A DNA stretch of 64,000 bases from Leptospira wolbachii serovar Codice str. CDC (GCF_000332515.2 NZ_AOGZ02000014.1:310001-374000); one strand, 5' to 3'. Shown: positions 9,026 to 18,751, counted from the first letter of the stretch. Notes: generated by a model from the sequence alone, not told the origin. Translations and numbers: made by a program.

Positions 9026-11743
9026 TTAGGTATCTAACCATTTCAGAAGTGCCTGCTTTAAATTCTCTTTTTGGACTGGTTTACTAATGTAATCATTCAT
9101 TCCAATTCCAAGGCATTTCTCTTTTTCTCCAGCGATGATTCCAGCGGTCACTGCAATGATTGGCAAGTTTTTGCCGTTGGGAAGTTTTCTAATTTCTTTT
9201 GTTGCATCATATCCGTTCATCACGGGCATTTGTATGTCCATAAGGATGAGGGCTAGTGGTTCTTCTAAAAAGACTTGAATTGCCTCTTCGCCATTTTGAG
9301 CTTCTAAGATTTTAACTTCCGGCAGAATCCGTTTGATAAAATTCTTCATCAGACCAAGATTCACAGGATTGTCTTCGACTACCAAAATTTTTGAAGTTCC
9401 ATCGATTGAAGATTGGAAATTTCTTCCTTTCTTCATATCGTTCGTATCCGATTCCACTAGTTTAAGCTGTGGATCAAAATCAGGAACTCTCAGTTGGATA
9501 TCAAAATAGAATTCGCTCCCTTCGTTTAATTCACTTTTTAATTGCAAATCAGATTTCATTAAAGCAAGCAACTGTTTACAGATTGCCAATCCCAGGCCAG
9601 TTCCACCAAACCTACGTGTGGTGGAAAAGTCTTCCTGAGTAAAAGAATCAAATATTTTTTCTTGGCTATCTTTAGCGATTCCAATCCCAGTGTCCTTTAT
9701 AGAAATTCTGAGATTTACAGGATTTGTTTCTGATATATCTAATCTTTTTACATTACATTCCACATAACCAGTTTCAGTGAATTTGATAGCATTCCCCAAT
9801 AAGTTTAAAATCACTTGCCTTAAACGATTCGAATCAAACATAAGAAGCGGAGGAATGTTTTCATCTATATGAAATTGAATATCGAGTCCCTTGATGATGG
9901 CTTGGATATTCATGATTTTGATTGCTTCAAGAACCAATTTTTTTAGATTGTATGCTTCTTCTGCGAGCTGCAACTTCCCTGCTTCTGCCTTTGAAAAATC
10001 CAAGATATCATTTACAATATTAAGCAAAGCATGGGCAGATTGTTTTACAATTTGCGCATATTCGTTGTAAGATGAGTCCTCTAAAGTTTCCGCAAGTAAA
10101 TCAGAGTAACCGATGATGCCATTGAGAGGGGTTCGAATTTCGTGGCTCATATTCGCTAAAAATTCCGACTTAGCACTGTAAGCTTTTTCCGCAAATTCCT
10201 TGGCAAGTTTTAATTCTAACTTTGTTTCATAGGCTTCGGTAATGTCACGAGTAAACATTAAAATTCCGCCAATACCACCACCAAGTTGGCTCCATGGACG
10301 AATTTCCCATTGAAGCACCTGGTCTTTCTCCCAACCTGGTGGCCTCCAAACATCTTCGTCTTTTTTTAAGACTTCCCCGCGTAACCCACGTGAGTGGATA
10401 TCTTTCCATTGTTGGCTAATATTGGGAAAAATTTCATAATGACTTTTTCCTATGATCTCTTCCTTGGTCAAAGGGATTCTATAGTCTTCGATCCATCGTT
10501 GGCTCAGAGCTACATACCGCATTTCTTGATCTAACATAGCAACAGCGGCCGGAGCATGTTCCACAAAAGACCATAAAATTGCTGTTTGGGCGGCGAGTGC
10601 CATCTCCCATTTTTTACGTTCATTGATATCTTGGATGATTCCGTAAATTTTTACAATTTTCCCATTCTCATATTCGGCACGACCAATCGTTCGAATCCAA
10701 GTTTGGTTAGCTTTAGCTGTAACCATTTCTAATTCCAAATCGTATTCTTTCCCCTCAGCTAAAAGCAAAGATACTGCGTCAGAGATCTTTCGTTTACTTT
10801 CTTCCGATTGAAAGAATTGAATTCCACCTTCCACACTGGGGATGTAATCATCCTCAACTTCATGAATCGTTTTTGTTACATTTGTCCAACTAGCTTTATT
10901 TGTTCTTAAATCCAAATCCCAACCACCAATTTTAGCGAGACCTGCCACTTGGTCGAGTAACCGAGAGACATTTTGTAACTCCATCTCTGCTTGTAAAGAC
11001 TCGGAGATATCTAAGATTTGAGAAAGATAATAAATAGGATTTCCTGAATGGTCTCGAATGATTGACTTGTTTAACACAGCCCAAATCAAATGTTTGTCTT
11101 TGGTAATATAACGTTTTTTTATTTGAAAACTTTGAATCGATCCTCTATTGAGTTTTTCTAAAAAAGAGAGTTCTAATTCTAAATCCTCTGGATGTGTGAT
11201 ATCAGAAATAGATTTTGTTTTCAACTCGCTCGCAGAATACCCAAGCCACTGACAAAAGATAGAATTGACTTCGATCACTTCTCCATGCGGGTTTTCAATT
11301 TCCATTCCAATACTCGAATTACGAAAGGAGGAAGAAAACAAATCTCGAGACAATTCAGTCGATTGTAAAATATGAGGATTGGCATTGTTTGGACCTTCGA
11401 TGGTTGTATCCAAAACAAGAAGGATATAATTTTTACCCGATTCAGTAAACTCCTTGGGATACATGCGGAATGGAAAACCCGCACTATTGTTGGGATCAAA
11501 ACAAATGCGACCAATGATAGATTCTTTCGTTCCAAGAGCTGTATCCAAACGAATGCCTGAATTTGTGAGTATACATTCCGCAGGAAAAGATTGGTCTTCC
11601 GTCATTCCCATAGATTTGGAGGCAACGGGACTGGGGTATACAATTCCAATCGATAGATCCCATACTAAAAATCCATGTAACCCGTATTCCAATACGATTT
11701 CACATAACTCTCGTTTGTCTGCAATAAATGTAACCGGATTCAT
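9026..11743 (-). CDS. Hybrid sensor histidine kinase with PAS domains and receiver
   Basis: This 905-residue cytoplasmic protein has no membrane helix. Domains in order: an N-terminal ligand-sensing-like region (about 1-125), PAS (about 135-255), PAS_3-like (about 262-380), PAS (about 390-510), HisKA with phospho-acceptor His534 in MSHEIRTPLNG, HATPase with N box (LLGNAIKF), G1 (DTGIGI) and G2 (GTGLGL), and a C-terminal receiver with phospho-acceptor Asp836 in LMDIQMPV and the conserved Lys in ISKPV. It would autophosphorylate and pass phosphate to its own receiver and then to an unlinked partner. It lies 24 bases downstream of a haem-sensor-like lipoprotein gene on the same strand, so the two probably work together. 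Confidence 0.9.
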   Translation of the reverse strand: MNPVTFIADKRELCEIVLEYGLHGFLVWDLSIGIVYPSPVASKSMGMTEDQSFPAECILTNSGIRLDTALGTKESIIGRICFDPNNSAGFPFRMYPKEFTESGKNYILLVLDTTIEGPNNANPHILQSTELSRDLFSSSFRNSSIGMEIENPHGEVIEVNSIFCQWLGYSASELKTKSISDITHPEDLELELSFLEKLNRGSIQSFQIKKRYITKDKHLIWAVLNKSIIRDHSGNPIYYLSQILDISESLQAEMELQNVSRLLDQVAGLAKIGGWDLDLRTNKASWTNVTKTIHEVEDDYIPSVEGGIQFFQSEESKRKISDAVSLLLAEGKEYDLELEMVTAKANQTWIRTIGRAEYENGKIVKIYGIIQDINERKKWEMALAAQTAILWSFVEHAPAAVAMLDQEMRYVALSQRWIEDYRIPLTKEEIIGKSHYEIFPNISQQWKDIHSRGLRGEVLKKDEDVWRPPGWEKDQVLQWEIRPWSQLGGGIGGILMFTRDITEAYETKLELKLAKEFAEKAYSAKSEFLANMSHEIRTPLNGIIGYSDLLAETLEDSSYNEYAQIVKQSAHALLNIVNDILDFSKAEAGKLQLAEEAYNLKKLVLEAIKIMNIQAIIKGLDIQFHIDENIPPLLMFDSNRLRQVILNLLGNAIKFTETGYVECNVKRLDISETNPVNLRISIKDTGIGIAKDSQEKIFDSFTQEDFSTTRRFGGTGLGLAICKQLLALMKSDLQLKSELNEGSEFYFDIQLRVPDFDPQLKLVESDTNDMKKGRNFQSSIDGTSKILVVEDNPVNLGLMKNFIKRILPEVKILEAQNGEEAIQVFLEEPLALILMDIQMPVMNGYDATKEIRKLPNGKNLPIIAVTAGIIAGEKEKCLGIGMNDYISKPVQKENLKQALLKWLDT

Positions 11744-11767
11744 TCTAACTTTTGTTTTATATTAAGT

Positions 11768-12334
11768 CTACTTGGCAAACCGCACAGAAAAAAGGCCTCT
11801 TAAACTCCCCACTCGATACCCACGTGCCAAATCCCCCGGGTATTCCTTTTGCAAAACCATCAAAGTATCTTTTTTGATGTCTAAATTTGGTTCCCCATGG
11901 CACTGAAGACAAAGTCCCGCTGTGGGGATGGGGATATACACTGTCACAAAGTCCTTTTTAACTACCGTCTTTGTTGGATACTCACCTTCCTTCGATTGGT
12001 TGGCACCGATTTCCAAAAAAATTCTTCTTTCCTCATCCGAAACAACATTCAACGGATTCCTTGGTTTGTCTGAAATTCGACGAAGAAGAACGTCATTTTT
12101 CATTCCCAATGCGTTGGTAAACGGCCCTGCATTTTGTTTACAGAACGGAATGGCCTGCACGGTTCCTCCCGCGGCAATGGATGTAGTCAATTTTTCAGTG
12201 AGATTTGCCTTGGCTTCTTTCGTAATGCCCTTTGCAATCGCTTCATAGTCTATCTTTTGGCAACCCAAGCTGCTCAAAAGTAAAAGCATAAAAATCAGAT
12301 AACTCATATCTTTGCAGTAGATTTTTCCCATCAT
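11768..12334 (-). CDS. Tll0287-like (DUF3365) haem-binding lipoprotein
   Basis: This 188-residue protein has a lipoprotein signal ending in LSSLGC and one c-type haem motif, CLQCH, about 40 residues from the end. The pattern of an N-terminal helix with a conserved NP region (KPRNPLN) and a late CxxCH matches the Tll0287/DUF3365 family, which often forms the sensor part of signalling proteins. An AGGGGA ribosome binding site supports the ATGATG start at 12334/12331. It is the first gene of a two-gene operon with the hybrid kinase, which suggests a periplasmic redox or gas sensor feeding the kinase (inference). Confidence 0.75.
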   Translation of the reverse strand: MMGKIYCKDMSYLIFMLLLLSSLGCQKIDYEAIAKGITKEAKANLTEKLTTSIAAGGTVQAIPFCKQNAGPFTNALGMKNDVLLRRISDKPRNPLNVVSDEERRIFLEIGANQSKEGEYPTKTVVKKDFVTVYIPIPTAGLCLQCHGEPNLDIKKDTLMVLQKEYPGDLARGYRVGSLRGLFSVRFAK

Positions 12335-12516
12335 TAGTCCCCTAGGTGAATCTTAGTCCTTTTTTAATCTTATGCAACCGGTAAATGCTAATGGAAGAAG
12401 GCGATCCTCGTCTTCCTGAAACTGAATCAAAACAAACCATTCAGCTTAGGTGACAAGTGCAAAAAAAAGATCCGATCAATATTTGAAAAATCAACTCAAT
12501 TCTAGATTAGAGCCGT

Positions 12517-12546
12517 TTGACAGCACGTACCAATCCGCAAATCTTG
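12517..12546 (+). promoter_or_regulatory. Candidate promoter of argC
   Basis: A perfect -35 box TTGACA at 12517-12522 is followed after 17-18 bases by a weak -10-like AATCTT. The first TTG of this box is in frame with argC, but it is better explained as promoter than as start codon. Transcription would begin only a few bases before the argC ATG. Confidence 0.4.
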
Positions 12547-12561
12547 ACCTTGGTTCCCTCT

Positions 12562-13584
12562 ATGAAACAAACAAAGATTGCAATCATTGGTGCTGGTGGT
12601 CTTACCGGAAAAGAACTCACAAAACTCATCGCTCATCATCCGGGTTTTGAATTGGTACATGTTACTTCTAACCAAGTGGACGGCAAACACATCCGCGAAG
12701 TTTTCCCCGATCTCAGCCACTTACCAGATTTGAAGTTTCAAAAACACGATGCACCAGTGCCAAAAGAGGCTGGAGTTGTCCTTGCCACTCCGAATGAAGT
12801 CTCACTGGAAAAAGCTCCTCAATTCTTGAAGGAAGGTCGTAAGGTCATTGACCTATCGGGAACATTTAGACTGCACAACCAAACCAAATTTGAAAAGGCC
12901 TATCAATTTTCCCATACAGAATTTGGGATGATGGACCAAGTGGTATTTGGTTTACCAGAACTCTTTCGAGAAAAATTAAAAAATGCAAACTTTGTTTCGA
13001 ATCCTGGTTGTTATGCGACCTCTGCCATTCTACCCATTGCCCTTCTTGGAGATTTAAGAAAGGAAATCCAAGGCCCAGTCATTGTCGATGCCAAATCAGG
13101 AGTCAGTGGCGCCGGTGGAAGAACAGAGGAAATCAAATTTGCTTATACGAATGTATATGAAAATTTCAGAGCCTATAAAATCCTCACCCACCAACATGAA
13201 CCGGAAATGGAAGAGTATGGTTTTGTAGGAACAGAAGAGAAAGAAATTCATTTTACTCCCCACCTACTTCCGATCTATAGAGGAATCCTTGCCACAATTT
13301 ATATTTCCTTTCCCAAAGGCATTCATACCAAACAAGTAGAAGAAAAATTTCAAGCTGCAGCGGCAAAAGAACCATTTGTCCGATTGTATCAAAGCCCCGA
13401 AGAAGTAGAGATCAGAAAGGTACAGAACACAAACTTTTTAGATCTAGGATTTCGCATCAAAGGAAATACCCTCGTTATCGTATCTGCATTAGACAACCTC
13501 GTCAAAGGAGCCGCAGGACAAGCCTTACAGAATTTGAATTTGATGTATGGATATCCTGAAACGGAAGGTCTTGTTACCCTTTAA
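12562..13584 (+). CDS. argC: N-acetyl-gamma-glutamyl-phosphate reductase
   Basis: ArgC reduces N-acetylglutamyl phosphate to the semialdehyde with NADPH, the third step of arginine biosynthesis. The 340-residue protein starts at ATG 12562 with the Rossmann motif KIAIIGAGGLTG and has the catalytic Cys150 in SNPGCYAT, plus the late motif HEPEME-H-TPHLLPIYRGI. Length is normal for the family. An in-frame TTG 15 codons upstream is rejected because it sits in a -35 box and would add a non-conserved tail. The 3' end overlaps the next gene by 38 bases. Confidence 0.93.
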   Translation: MKQTKIAIIGAGGLTGKELTKLIAHHPGFELVHVTSNQVDGKHIREVFPDLSHLPDLKFQKHDAPVPKEAGVVLATPNEVSLEKAPQFLKEGRKVIDLSGTFRLHNQTKFEKAYQFSHTEFGMMDQVVFGLPELFREKLKNANFVSNPGCYATSAILPIALLGDLRKEIQGPVIVDAKSGVSGAGGRTEEIKFAYTNVYENFRAYKILTHQHEPEMEEYGFVGTEEKEIHFTPHLLPIYRGILATIYISFPKGIHTKQVEEKFQAAAAKEPFVRLYQSPEEVEIRKVQNTNFLDLGFRIKGNTLVIVSALDNLVKGAAGQALQNLNLMYGYPETEGLVTL

Positions 13585-14164
13585 TCCTAACCAAATACTC
13601 GTTACCGGAGCCTTCGAGGGTGAAGTCGGAATCCTTCGTGATTCGAGAGTTTTTCCTCATCTTCGAGTGATGGGAATTGGGAACTTAGAAGCAGCTGTCA
13701 ATTTATCCGATTATCTTTTTCGAAACAAAGAGATTAGGCGTATTGTTTTTTTTGGATCTTGCGGGGCCTACGAATGGAGTGGAATTCCCATAAAGTCTGT
13801 TGTGTCACCAAATCTCGTTTTTACGAAAGAACTGACACACGCATTAAAACTATCCAAACAAATCCCAGAGTCTCCTGACTCTTACGAATTGATCCCAGAC
13901 AAAAACTTTCGCCCTGTTCGCTGTAATGCTCCGACGACAATCACACTCACGGAGCTAAAAACCCCGCCAGAGGACTCTTGGGTTAGTTTAGAAGTGGAAA
14001 ATTTGGAACTATTTGGCATTGCGAAAGTGGCGGCTAAGTTTTCTATTTCTCTAACGGCCTATCTAGCAGTAACCAATCTTGTTGGCCCCAACGGATCAGC
14101 AGACTGGGCCAATCATTGGAAAGAGCTTTCCCATTCCTTACAGAACCAATTTTTACAGAAATGA
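13547..14164 (+). CDS. Nucleoside phosphorylase/nucleosidase-superfamily protein (futalosine hydrolase-like)
   Basis: This 205-residue protein resembles PNP_UDP_1-fold nucleosidases: a Gly-rich early segment (VMGIGNLEAAVNLSDYL), a central strand IVFFGSCGAYEWSGI, an acidic EVENLELFGIAKVAAKF where the ribose-binding Glu would lie, and a closing VTNLVGPNGSADW. The end is like MqnB futalosine hydrolase, but the match is weak and the precise substrate is open. The ATG at 13547 lies within argC and lacks a good ribosome binding site; a TTG at 13571 is an alternative. Confidence 0.6.
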   Translation: MDILKRKVLLPFNPNQILVTGAFEGEVGILRDSRVFPHLRVMGIGNLEAAVNLSDYLFRNKEIRRIVFFGSCGAYEWSGIPIKSVVSPNLVFTKELTHALKLSKQIPESPDSYELIPDKNFRPVRCNAPTTITLTELKTPPEDSWVSLEVENLELFGIAKVAAKFSISLTAYLAVTNLVGPNGSADWANHWKELSHSLQNQFLQK

Positions 14165-14319
14165 ATCGGCTCGTCACTTAGTAATGGTTTCATAGGGAAT
14201 CTGTCTATATTGAAGATAGATATGCACACGTTTGCTATAGGGGGAACGCGAATTAGAATACAATTGGTACATTCAAATTTCTCCAAAGTTTGAGGGATTA
14301 AATTCAAGTATTTTTTTCA

Positions 14320-15480
14320 TCAATAAGGAAACCAAAGGATCCCTTCTCGTTTTAACTTTTCGATGGCAAACCGGTCAGTCATTCCTGCGATATAATCACA
14401 AATGATCCGCATTCGTCCCTCTTCTTCCTCCCGATTTCTGTAAGACTCAGGAATCGATTCCGGATGAGACTCAAAATGTTTGAAGAGTAAAAATATAGTT
14501 TCTTTGCCCCTCTCACTCATCCTAGATACTTCTGGATGACGATAGAGTTTTCCAAACAAATAGGATTTGAGCTCTTTGAATTCGATCTGAAACCCTTCGG
14601 AAAATTGTACAAGTTTCTTTTGGTTCTGAAATGCAAATGACACATCCTCTCTTGAATGAATAGAATATTCTTGTAAACGACTGTCTATGCTATCAATCAA
14701 ATCAGAAACCATAAGGTTGAGAAGAATCCTTCCGGCAGAGCGAGAAATGGAATCTTTGTCCGATGGATTTGTTTTTGGAAGCGAATCTTCAATTCGTTTC
14801 CACACTTTCAGTTCCTTTACATCGCTAAGTGTCAGAAGTCCACTTTCCAACCCATCTTCCAAATCATGGGCACTGTAAGTAATTTCATCAGAACTATCCA
14901 CTACCATTGCTTCCAAAGAAGGGCCGGTGTCCCGCCGAACATCCGATAGGTCGGAAGTTTCATAGTCCCCTCCATGTTTCATAATCCCGAGTAAAGTTTC
15001 ACCGCAAAGATTAAGACCTGGAAAATCAGGGTATCTACGTTCCAACTTTTGAACCACACGTAACGATTGTTTGTTGTGTTCAAAACCACCTTTGCCTCGC
15101 ATCAGTTCCGAAAGTGCCTCTTGGCCCGCATGTCCGAAGGGAGAATGACCCAAATCATGGGCGAGAGCTATGGTTTCACTTAAATCTTCGTTGAGTCCAA
15201 GAACCTTGGAGATGGTTTTCGAAATTCCTGCGACTTCTAAGGTATGCGTGAGTCGATTGCGAAAATGATCCCCTTCCGAATACACAAAAACTTGGGTTTT
15301 GTATTCCAAACGTTTGAAGGCATGGGAATGAATGATACGATCCCTATCTCTTTGAAAGGGAAGACGATATGGATGTTCCGGTTCAGGATACTCCCTTTCG
15401 CCTGGATTTCTACTACCTACAGCATAGGGAGCAAGGATTTTTTCTTCTTCCTCTAGGAGTTCGTTTCTCCCTTTCTTCAT
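14320..15480 (-). CDS. dgt: dGTPase-like deoxynucleotide triphosphohydrolase
   Basis: This 386-residue HD-domain enzyme has the family motifs HSHAFKRLEYKTQVF, the metal ligands His79 (RLTHTLEV) and His108-Asp109 (AHDLGHSPFGHAG), and a later SDEITYSAHDLEDG. Such enzymes hydrolyse dGTP or other dNTPs to deoxynucleoside and tripolyphosphate, adjusting the dNTP pool. The length fits the shorter Dgt-like class rather than the E. coli enzyme. It is divergent from the DedA gene, with a 49-base gap for promoters. Confidence 0.88.
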   Translation of the reverse strand: MKKGRNELLEEEEKILAPYAVGSRNPGEREYPEPEHPYRLPFQRDRDRIIHSHAFKRLEYKTQVFVYSEGDHFRNRLTHTLEVAGISKTISKVLGLNEDLSETIALAHDLGHSPFGHAGQEALSELMRGKGGFEHNKQSLRVVQKLERRYPDFPGLNLCGETLLGIMKHGGDYETSDLSDVRRDTGPSLEAMVVDSSDEITYSAHDLEDGLESGLLTLSDVKELKVWKRIEDSLPKTNPSDKDSISRSAGRILLNLMVSDLIDSIDSRLQEYSIHSREDVSFAFQNQKKLVQFSEGFQIEFKELKSYLFGKLYRHPEVSRMSERGKETIFLLFKHFESHPESIPESYRNREEEEGRMRIICDYIAGMTDRFAIEKLKREGILWFPY

Positions 15481-15529
15481 AAATCTCTTTCCTTTTTGAA
15501 CGAAACCATAAAATCAGTATAAATCCCTC

Positions 15530-16150
15530 ATGGACTTTCTACAAACTCTAGTTTCCATTTTTATGCAATACGGTTATTTTGCCGTTTTTGGAATTCTGAT
15601 CCTTTGTGGATTTGGTCTTCCGGTTCCAGAAGACATTTCCCTTACTGCTGGTGGTGTCATCTCAGGCCTTGGTTATGCCAATGTTCACATCATGTTCCTT
15701 GTGGGAATGGCTGGTGTCCTCCTCGGAGACTGTTTTGTATTTTGGCTTGGAAGTTACTATGGGGAAAAAGCACTCACCCTTCCCGTCTTAAGGACAGTCC
15801 TCCATCCAGAACGTTTTGACAAAGTTCGCGAACAATTTAAAAAATACGGACGTTGGGTGGTTTTCTTTGGGCGGTTTATGCCAGGACTACGGATGCCCAT
15901 TTTCTTTACCGCTGGCACTTCCAAACAAATCAGTTTCATTCGTTTTTTATTCACAGATGGATTTGCGGCTCTTATCTCCGTTCCCATTTGGGTGTATTTG
16001 GGTTATTACGGGGCCCATAATTTTGACGAACTTATGGGTTGGGTCCGGAATGGCCAAACAATCATCCTCGGACTTGTGGGCCTAGCGATTGCCGTGGTTG
16101 TCTTCTACTGGTGGCGGAGGAAACACCGAGAAGCTCGAGGGCAAAAATGA
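15530..16150 (+). CDS. DedA-family membrane protein
   Basis: This 206-residue membrane protein has the DedA/VTT pattern: an N-terminal amphipathic segment, FGLPVPEDISLTAGG, a helix pair around GVLLGDCFVFWLGSYYG, and the conserved FFGRFMPGLRMPIFFTAG, followed by hydrophobic segments and a basic tail. DedA proteins move lipids such as undecaprenyl phosphate or phosphatidylethanolamine across the inner membrane and support proton-motive force. The stop overlaps the start of the following lipoprotein (ATGA). Confidence 0.9.
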   Translation: MDFLQTLVSIFMQYGYFAVFGILILCGFGLPVPEDISLTAGGVISGLGYANVHIMFLVGMAGVLLGDCFVFWLGSYYGEKALTLPVLRTVLHPERFDKVREQFKKYGRWVVFFGRFMPGLRMPIFFTAGTSKQISFIRFLFTDGFAALISVPIWVYLGYYGAHNFDELMGWVRNGQTIILGLVGLAIAVVVFYWWRRKHREARGQK

Positions 16151-16629
16151 ACATCGTTTCTTTTCTATTCCGCTGTCCCTGCGCGGTTCTGTTTCCTTTT
16201 CTTGTGATTGGTTGCACCAACTATTCGACAACCGCCTCCGTCCAGGCACCTCCGACACTTATCTCCGTTGTCAATAATGGGAATTCTAATTTTACCATCA
16301 AGGTTAGGGCCCAAAACCCCGAGTTTATTTTCCAAGGTTACCGCCTCTACTCAGGAATCTCAGAAAAAGAGGTGCAAAACCCTACAGATCTTAACTTAGG
16401 GAGCGATTGTATCCTTGGACCCTCCACTCTAGTCCAACCCACTGAGTACACATTTGAAATCGATCCTTCCACTAAGGCTAACGCCACCGGGATCACTTGC
16501 CGAATTTTTGCGACACTCACGCCTGGAACCTACATTGCCATGCGCACACTTGGTCTTGCCATCAACCTACAAAATAGCAGCAGTTCGTTTAAGGTGTCGA
16601 CCTCTTCGAATGCTCTTATTGTCCCTTAA
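16147..16629 (+). CDS. Putative lipoprotein, hypothetical
   Basis: ATG 16147 overlaps the DedA stop (ATGA) and gives a 160-residue protein with a lipoprotein signal ending VIGC. An in-frame upstream extension within DedA is rejected because it would put the signal peptide internally. The mature domain has a fibronectin-like or beta-sandwich look (ISVVNNGNSNFTIKVRAQNP) and two Cys residues that may pair. Function unknown. Confidence 0.65.
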   Translation: MNIVSFLFRCPCAVLFPFLVIGCTNYSTTASVQAPPTLISVVNNGNSNFTIKVRAQNPEFIFQGYRLYSGISEKEVQNPTDLNLGSDCILGPSTLVQPTEYTFEIDPSTKANATGITCRIFATLTPGTYIAMRTLGLAINLQNSSSSFKVSTSSNALIVP

Positions 16630-16770
16630 AATAAAACTTTCTTGCATTTAAGTCAAATGCGTGTATTTTTTTCCGGAATCATGGGAATTCTTTGTGCATT
16701 TTTTAGAATTCATCTAAAATTTTGCCCCAAAGTCGGAACTTGAGGATACAAATAGAAAGGGATTCAGGTC

Positions 16771-16788
16771 CCAAAAATCTTTTGGAGG
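16771..16788 (+). promoter_or_regulatory. Ribosome binding site of tatT with adjoining hairpin
   Basis: CCAAAA (16771-16776) can pair with TTTTGG (16780-16785). The last GG of the stem is also the start of the GGAGG Shine-Dalgarno sequence (16784-16788), ten bases before ATG 16799. The stem is short, so control of translation initiation is only a possibility. The rest of the 16630-16798 gap holds the operon promoter, which I could not place. Confidence 0.35.
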
Positions 16789-16798
16789 ATGATACAAA

Positions 16799-17701
16799 AT
16801 GTACCAAACGAAACATTGGTCAAAAATCGCAATGGCAGCTCTCGTGCTCGTTTCCGTGGTTGCCTGTGGAAAATCAAGACAAGTGAAAATCTCTGACTCA
16901 AATGTAGAGAGAGCCACAACCCCAGCAAAACTTCCAGCTGACTTAGAAAAATTATGGAAGAACCGACAAAACGAACAAGACCTAAGACAAGCACTTGTTG
17001 GTTTAGAAAAGTTTGCATTAGAGAATCCTCAATATGCAGATGTGAAAGTTTTACTCTGTCGCGGAAATTATCTTTTAAGTGACGGACATCTTTGGTTAAA
17101 ACTGACTGGTGATGCTGAAACGGACGAAAAAGTAAAAGAAGAGTCCATCCAATTTTATGATGCAGCCGTTACTTGGTGTGAAGCTGCTCTTGCAATGAAT
17201 GCAAAATTCAGAGACAAAGTTGTTAAAGATAAACTAGAGATTGAAAAAGCTTTGGATGTTCTTGGACCACAAGACATTGATGCTCTCTATTGGAGATATG
17301 CAGCTCTTGCAAAATGGTCTCGTATGGTAGGATTTACCACTCTACTTTCCAACCGTTCTAAATTCTCAGCCATGATCAACCGTGCTAAAGAAATTGAAAA
17401 AGCTATGGGTAAAGAATATTTCTACTCTGCAACACTTAGGTATGACGCAGCAAGTAATGCTCTTTCTCCGACTGGAGACAAAAAATTAGCGGACAAACTG
17501 TTCGAAGAAGCCATTGCAAAACACCCTAACTACTTTGCTGTACGTGTGTTATATGCAGAAAGTCGCCTCAAAGGAAATGAAGACAAATTCAAAAAACAAT
17601 TAGAATTTGTTTTAAAAAACAAAGCGGCATCTCTACCTGAAATCGAAGCAGATCAAATCGTAGAACAACGCAAAGCAAAGAAATTACTCGACGAACTATA
17701 G
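16799..17701 (+). CDS. tatT: TatT-like TPR lipoprotein of a TRAP transporter
   Basis: This 300-residue lipoprotein (lipobox VVAC) has helical repeats with the TRAP transporter T-component look: NPQYADVKVLLCRGNYLLSD and a pattern of paired helices to the end. In Treponema pallidum TatT (Tp0956) is a trimeric periplasmic TPR protein that partners the TRAP binding protein Tp0957. Here it is followed 21 bases later by dctP, then dctQ and dctM, the same logic. A strong GGAGG site precedes the ATG. Confidence 0.8.
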   Translation: MYQTKHWSKIAMAALVLVSVVACGKSRQVKISDSNVERATTPAKLPADLEKLWKNRQNEQDLRQALVGLEKFALENPQYADVKVLLCRGNYLLSDGHLWLKLTGDAETDEKVKEESIQFYDAAVTWCEAALAMNAKFRDKVVKDKLEIEKALDVLGPQDIDALYWRYAALAKWSRMVGFTTLLSNRSKFSAMINRAKEIEKAMGKEYFYSATLRYDAASNALSPTGDKKLADKLFEEAIAKHPNYFAVRVLYAESRLKGNEDKFKKQLEFVLKNKAASLPEIEADQIVEQRKAKKLLDEL

Positions 17702-17722
17702 TCATTTTACTAGGAGAACTAG

Positions 17723-18730
17723 ATGTTTTTAAGACAATTAAAGTATTTAGTTTGTGTAAGTATTACCCTCACGATCAGTGGGGGTTTATTTGCTCAAACA
17801 ACCGTTAAGTTGGCAACTGTAGCACCTGAAGGATCTCCATGGGCGAACGAACTTGCCAAAATCAAAAAGAAAATTGAATCGGAATCACAAGGCCAAATTA
17901 AGTTCAAAATTTATCCCGGTGGACAAATGGGTGGAGAAAACGAAATCCTCCAACAAGTCATCCGTGGAAAACTGCAAGGTGCTGGCCTCACAGCAGGTGC
18001 CCTTGCCAATACAGTCAAAGAATTAAACGTATTAGAGATTCCTTATCTATTTAATTCCTATGCACAAGCAGACTGTGTTTTAGATGACCACTTACAAGAA
18101 GACTTTCGTAAACTTTTTGAAGCAAAAGGCCTAATCTTTGTTACTTGGGCAGAAAACGGATATCGTTCCATCGGAACAAAATCAGCTCCGGTAAAAACTC
18201 CTGACGACCTAAAAGGTGTCAAAATCAGAATCCAAGAATCTCCAGTGCACATTGCCTATTGGAAACAATTGGGTGTGAGTGGAATTCCAATCGCTATCCC
18301 AGAAGTTCTTCCGTCCTTACAAACAGGTGTAGTAGAAGGTTTTGATAACACTCCTCTCTTCACTTTAGCAGCGGAATGGCAAACAGCGATTAAATACTTT
18401 ACCTTAACTCGCCATATCTACCAACCAGCAGCCATCCTTTATTCAAAAAAGTTTTGGGACACTCTAAACGACGAACAAAAGAAAACTCTTATGGGCGAAG
18501 GAAACAAATTGGCTCCAGGTGCTAGACAAGCAGTTCGTTCCATCGAAAAAAACATGATCGCTACTTTAAAAAAAGCAGATGTAGTCGTGTATGAACCATC
18601 GAATGCTGATTTGGCTGGTTTTAAAGCTGCGGCAAATGCTGTTTCAGGACAAGTCATTGGTAAAATTGGTGGTCAATCGAAACAAATTTTCGATAAAATC
18701 CAAAAAGCCAAAGCGGCTTGCGGCGGATAA
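17723..18730 (+). CDS. dctP: TRAP transporter periplasmic solute-binding protein
   Basis: This 335-residue protein has a signal peptide ending SGGLFAQ and the DctP-family pattern: TTVKLATVAPEGSPWANEL at the mature start, YPGGQMGGENE, and the solute-carboxylate region around KIRIQESPVHIAYWKQLG with the conserved Arg. DctP proteins bind carboxylates or other organic acids and deliver them to the DctQM permease. Ligand unknown. AGGAG precedes the ATG. Confidence 0.9.
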   Translation: MFLRQLKYLVCVSITLTISGGLFAQTTVKLATVAPEGSPWANELAKIKKKIESESQGQIKFKIYPGGQMGGENEILQQVIRGKLQGAGLTAGALANTVKELNVLEIPYLFNSYAQADCVLDDHLQEDFRKLFEAKGLIFVTWAENGYRSIGTKSAPVKTPDDLKGVKIRIQESPVHIAYWKQLGVSGIPIAIPEVLPSLQTGVVEGFDNTPLFTLAAEWQTAIKYFTLTRHIYQPAAILYSKKFWDTLNDEQKKTLMGEGNKLAPGARQAVRSIEKNMIATLKKADVVVYEPSNADLAGFKAAANAVSGQVIGKIGGQSKQIFDKIQKAKAACGG

Positions 18731-18751
18731 GTTAAGGAAGGATATAGATAC

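Noticed and set aside
12517..12561. N-terminal extension of argC from TTG 12517
   Set aside because: The TTG is part of a perfect TTGACA box, and the added residues precede the conserved start KIAIIGAGG.
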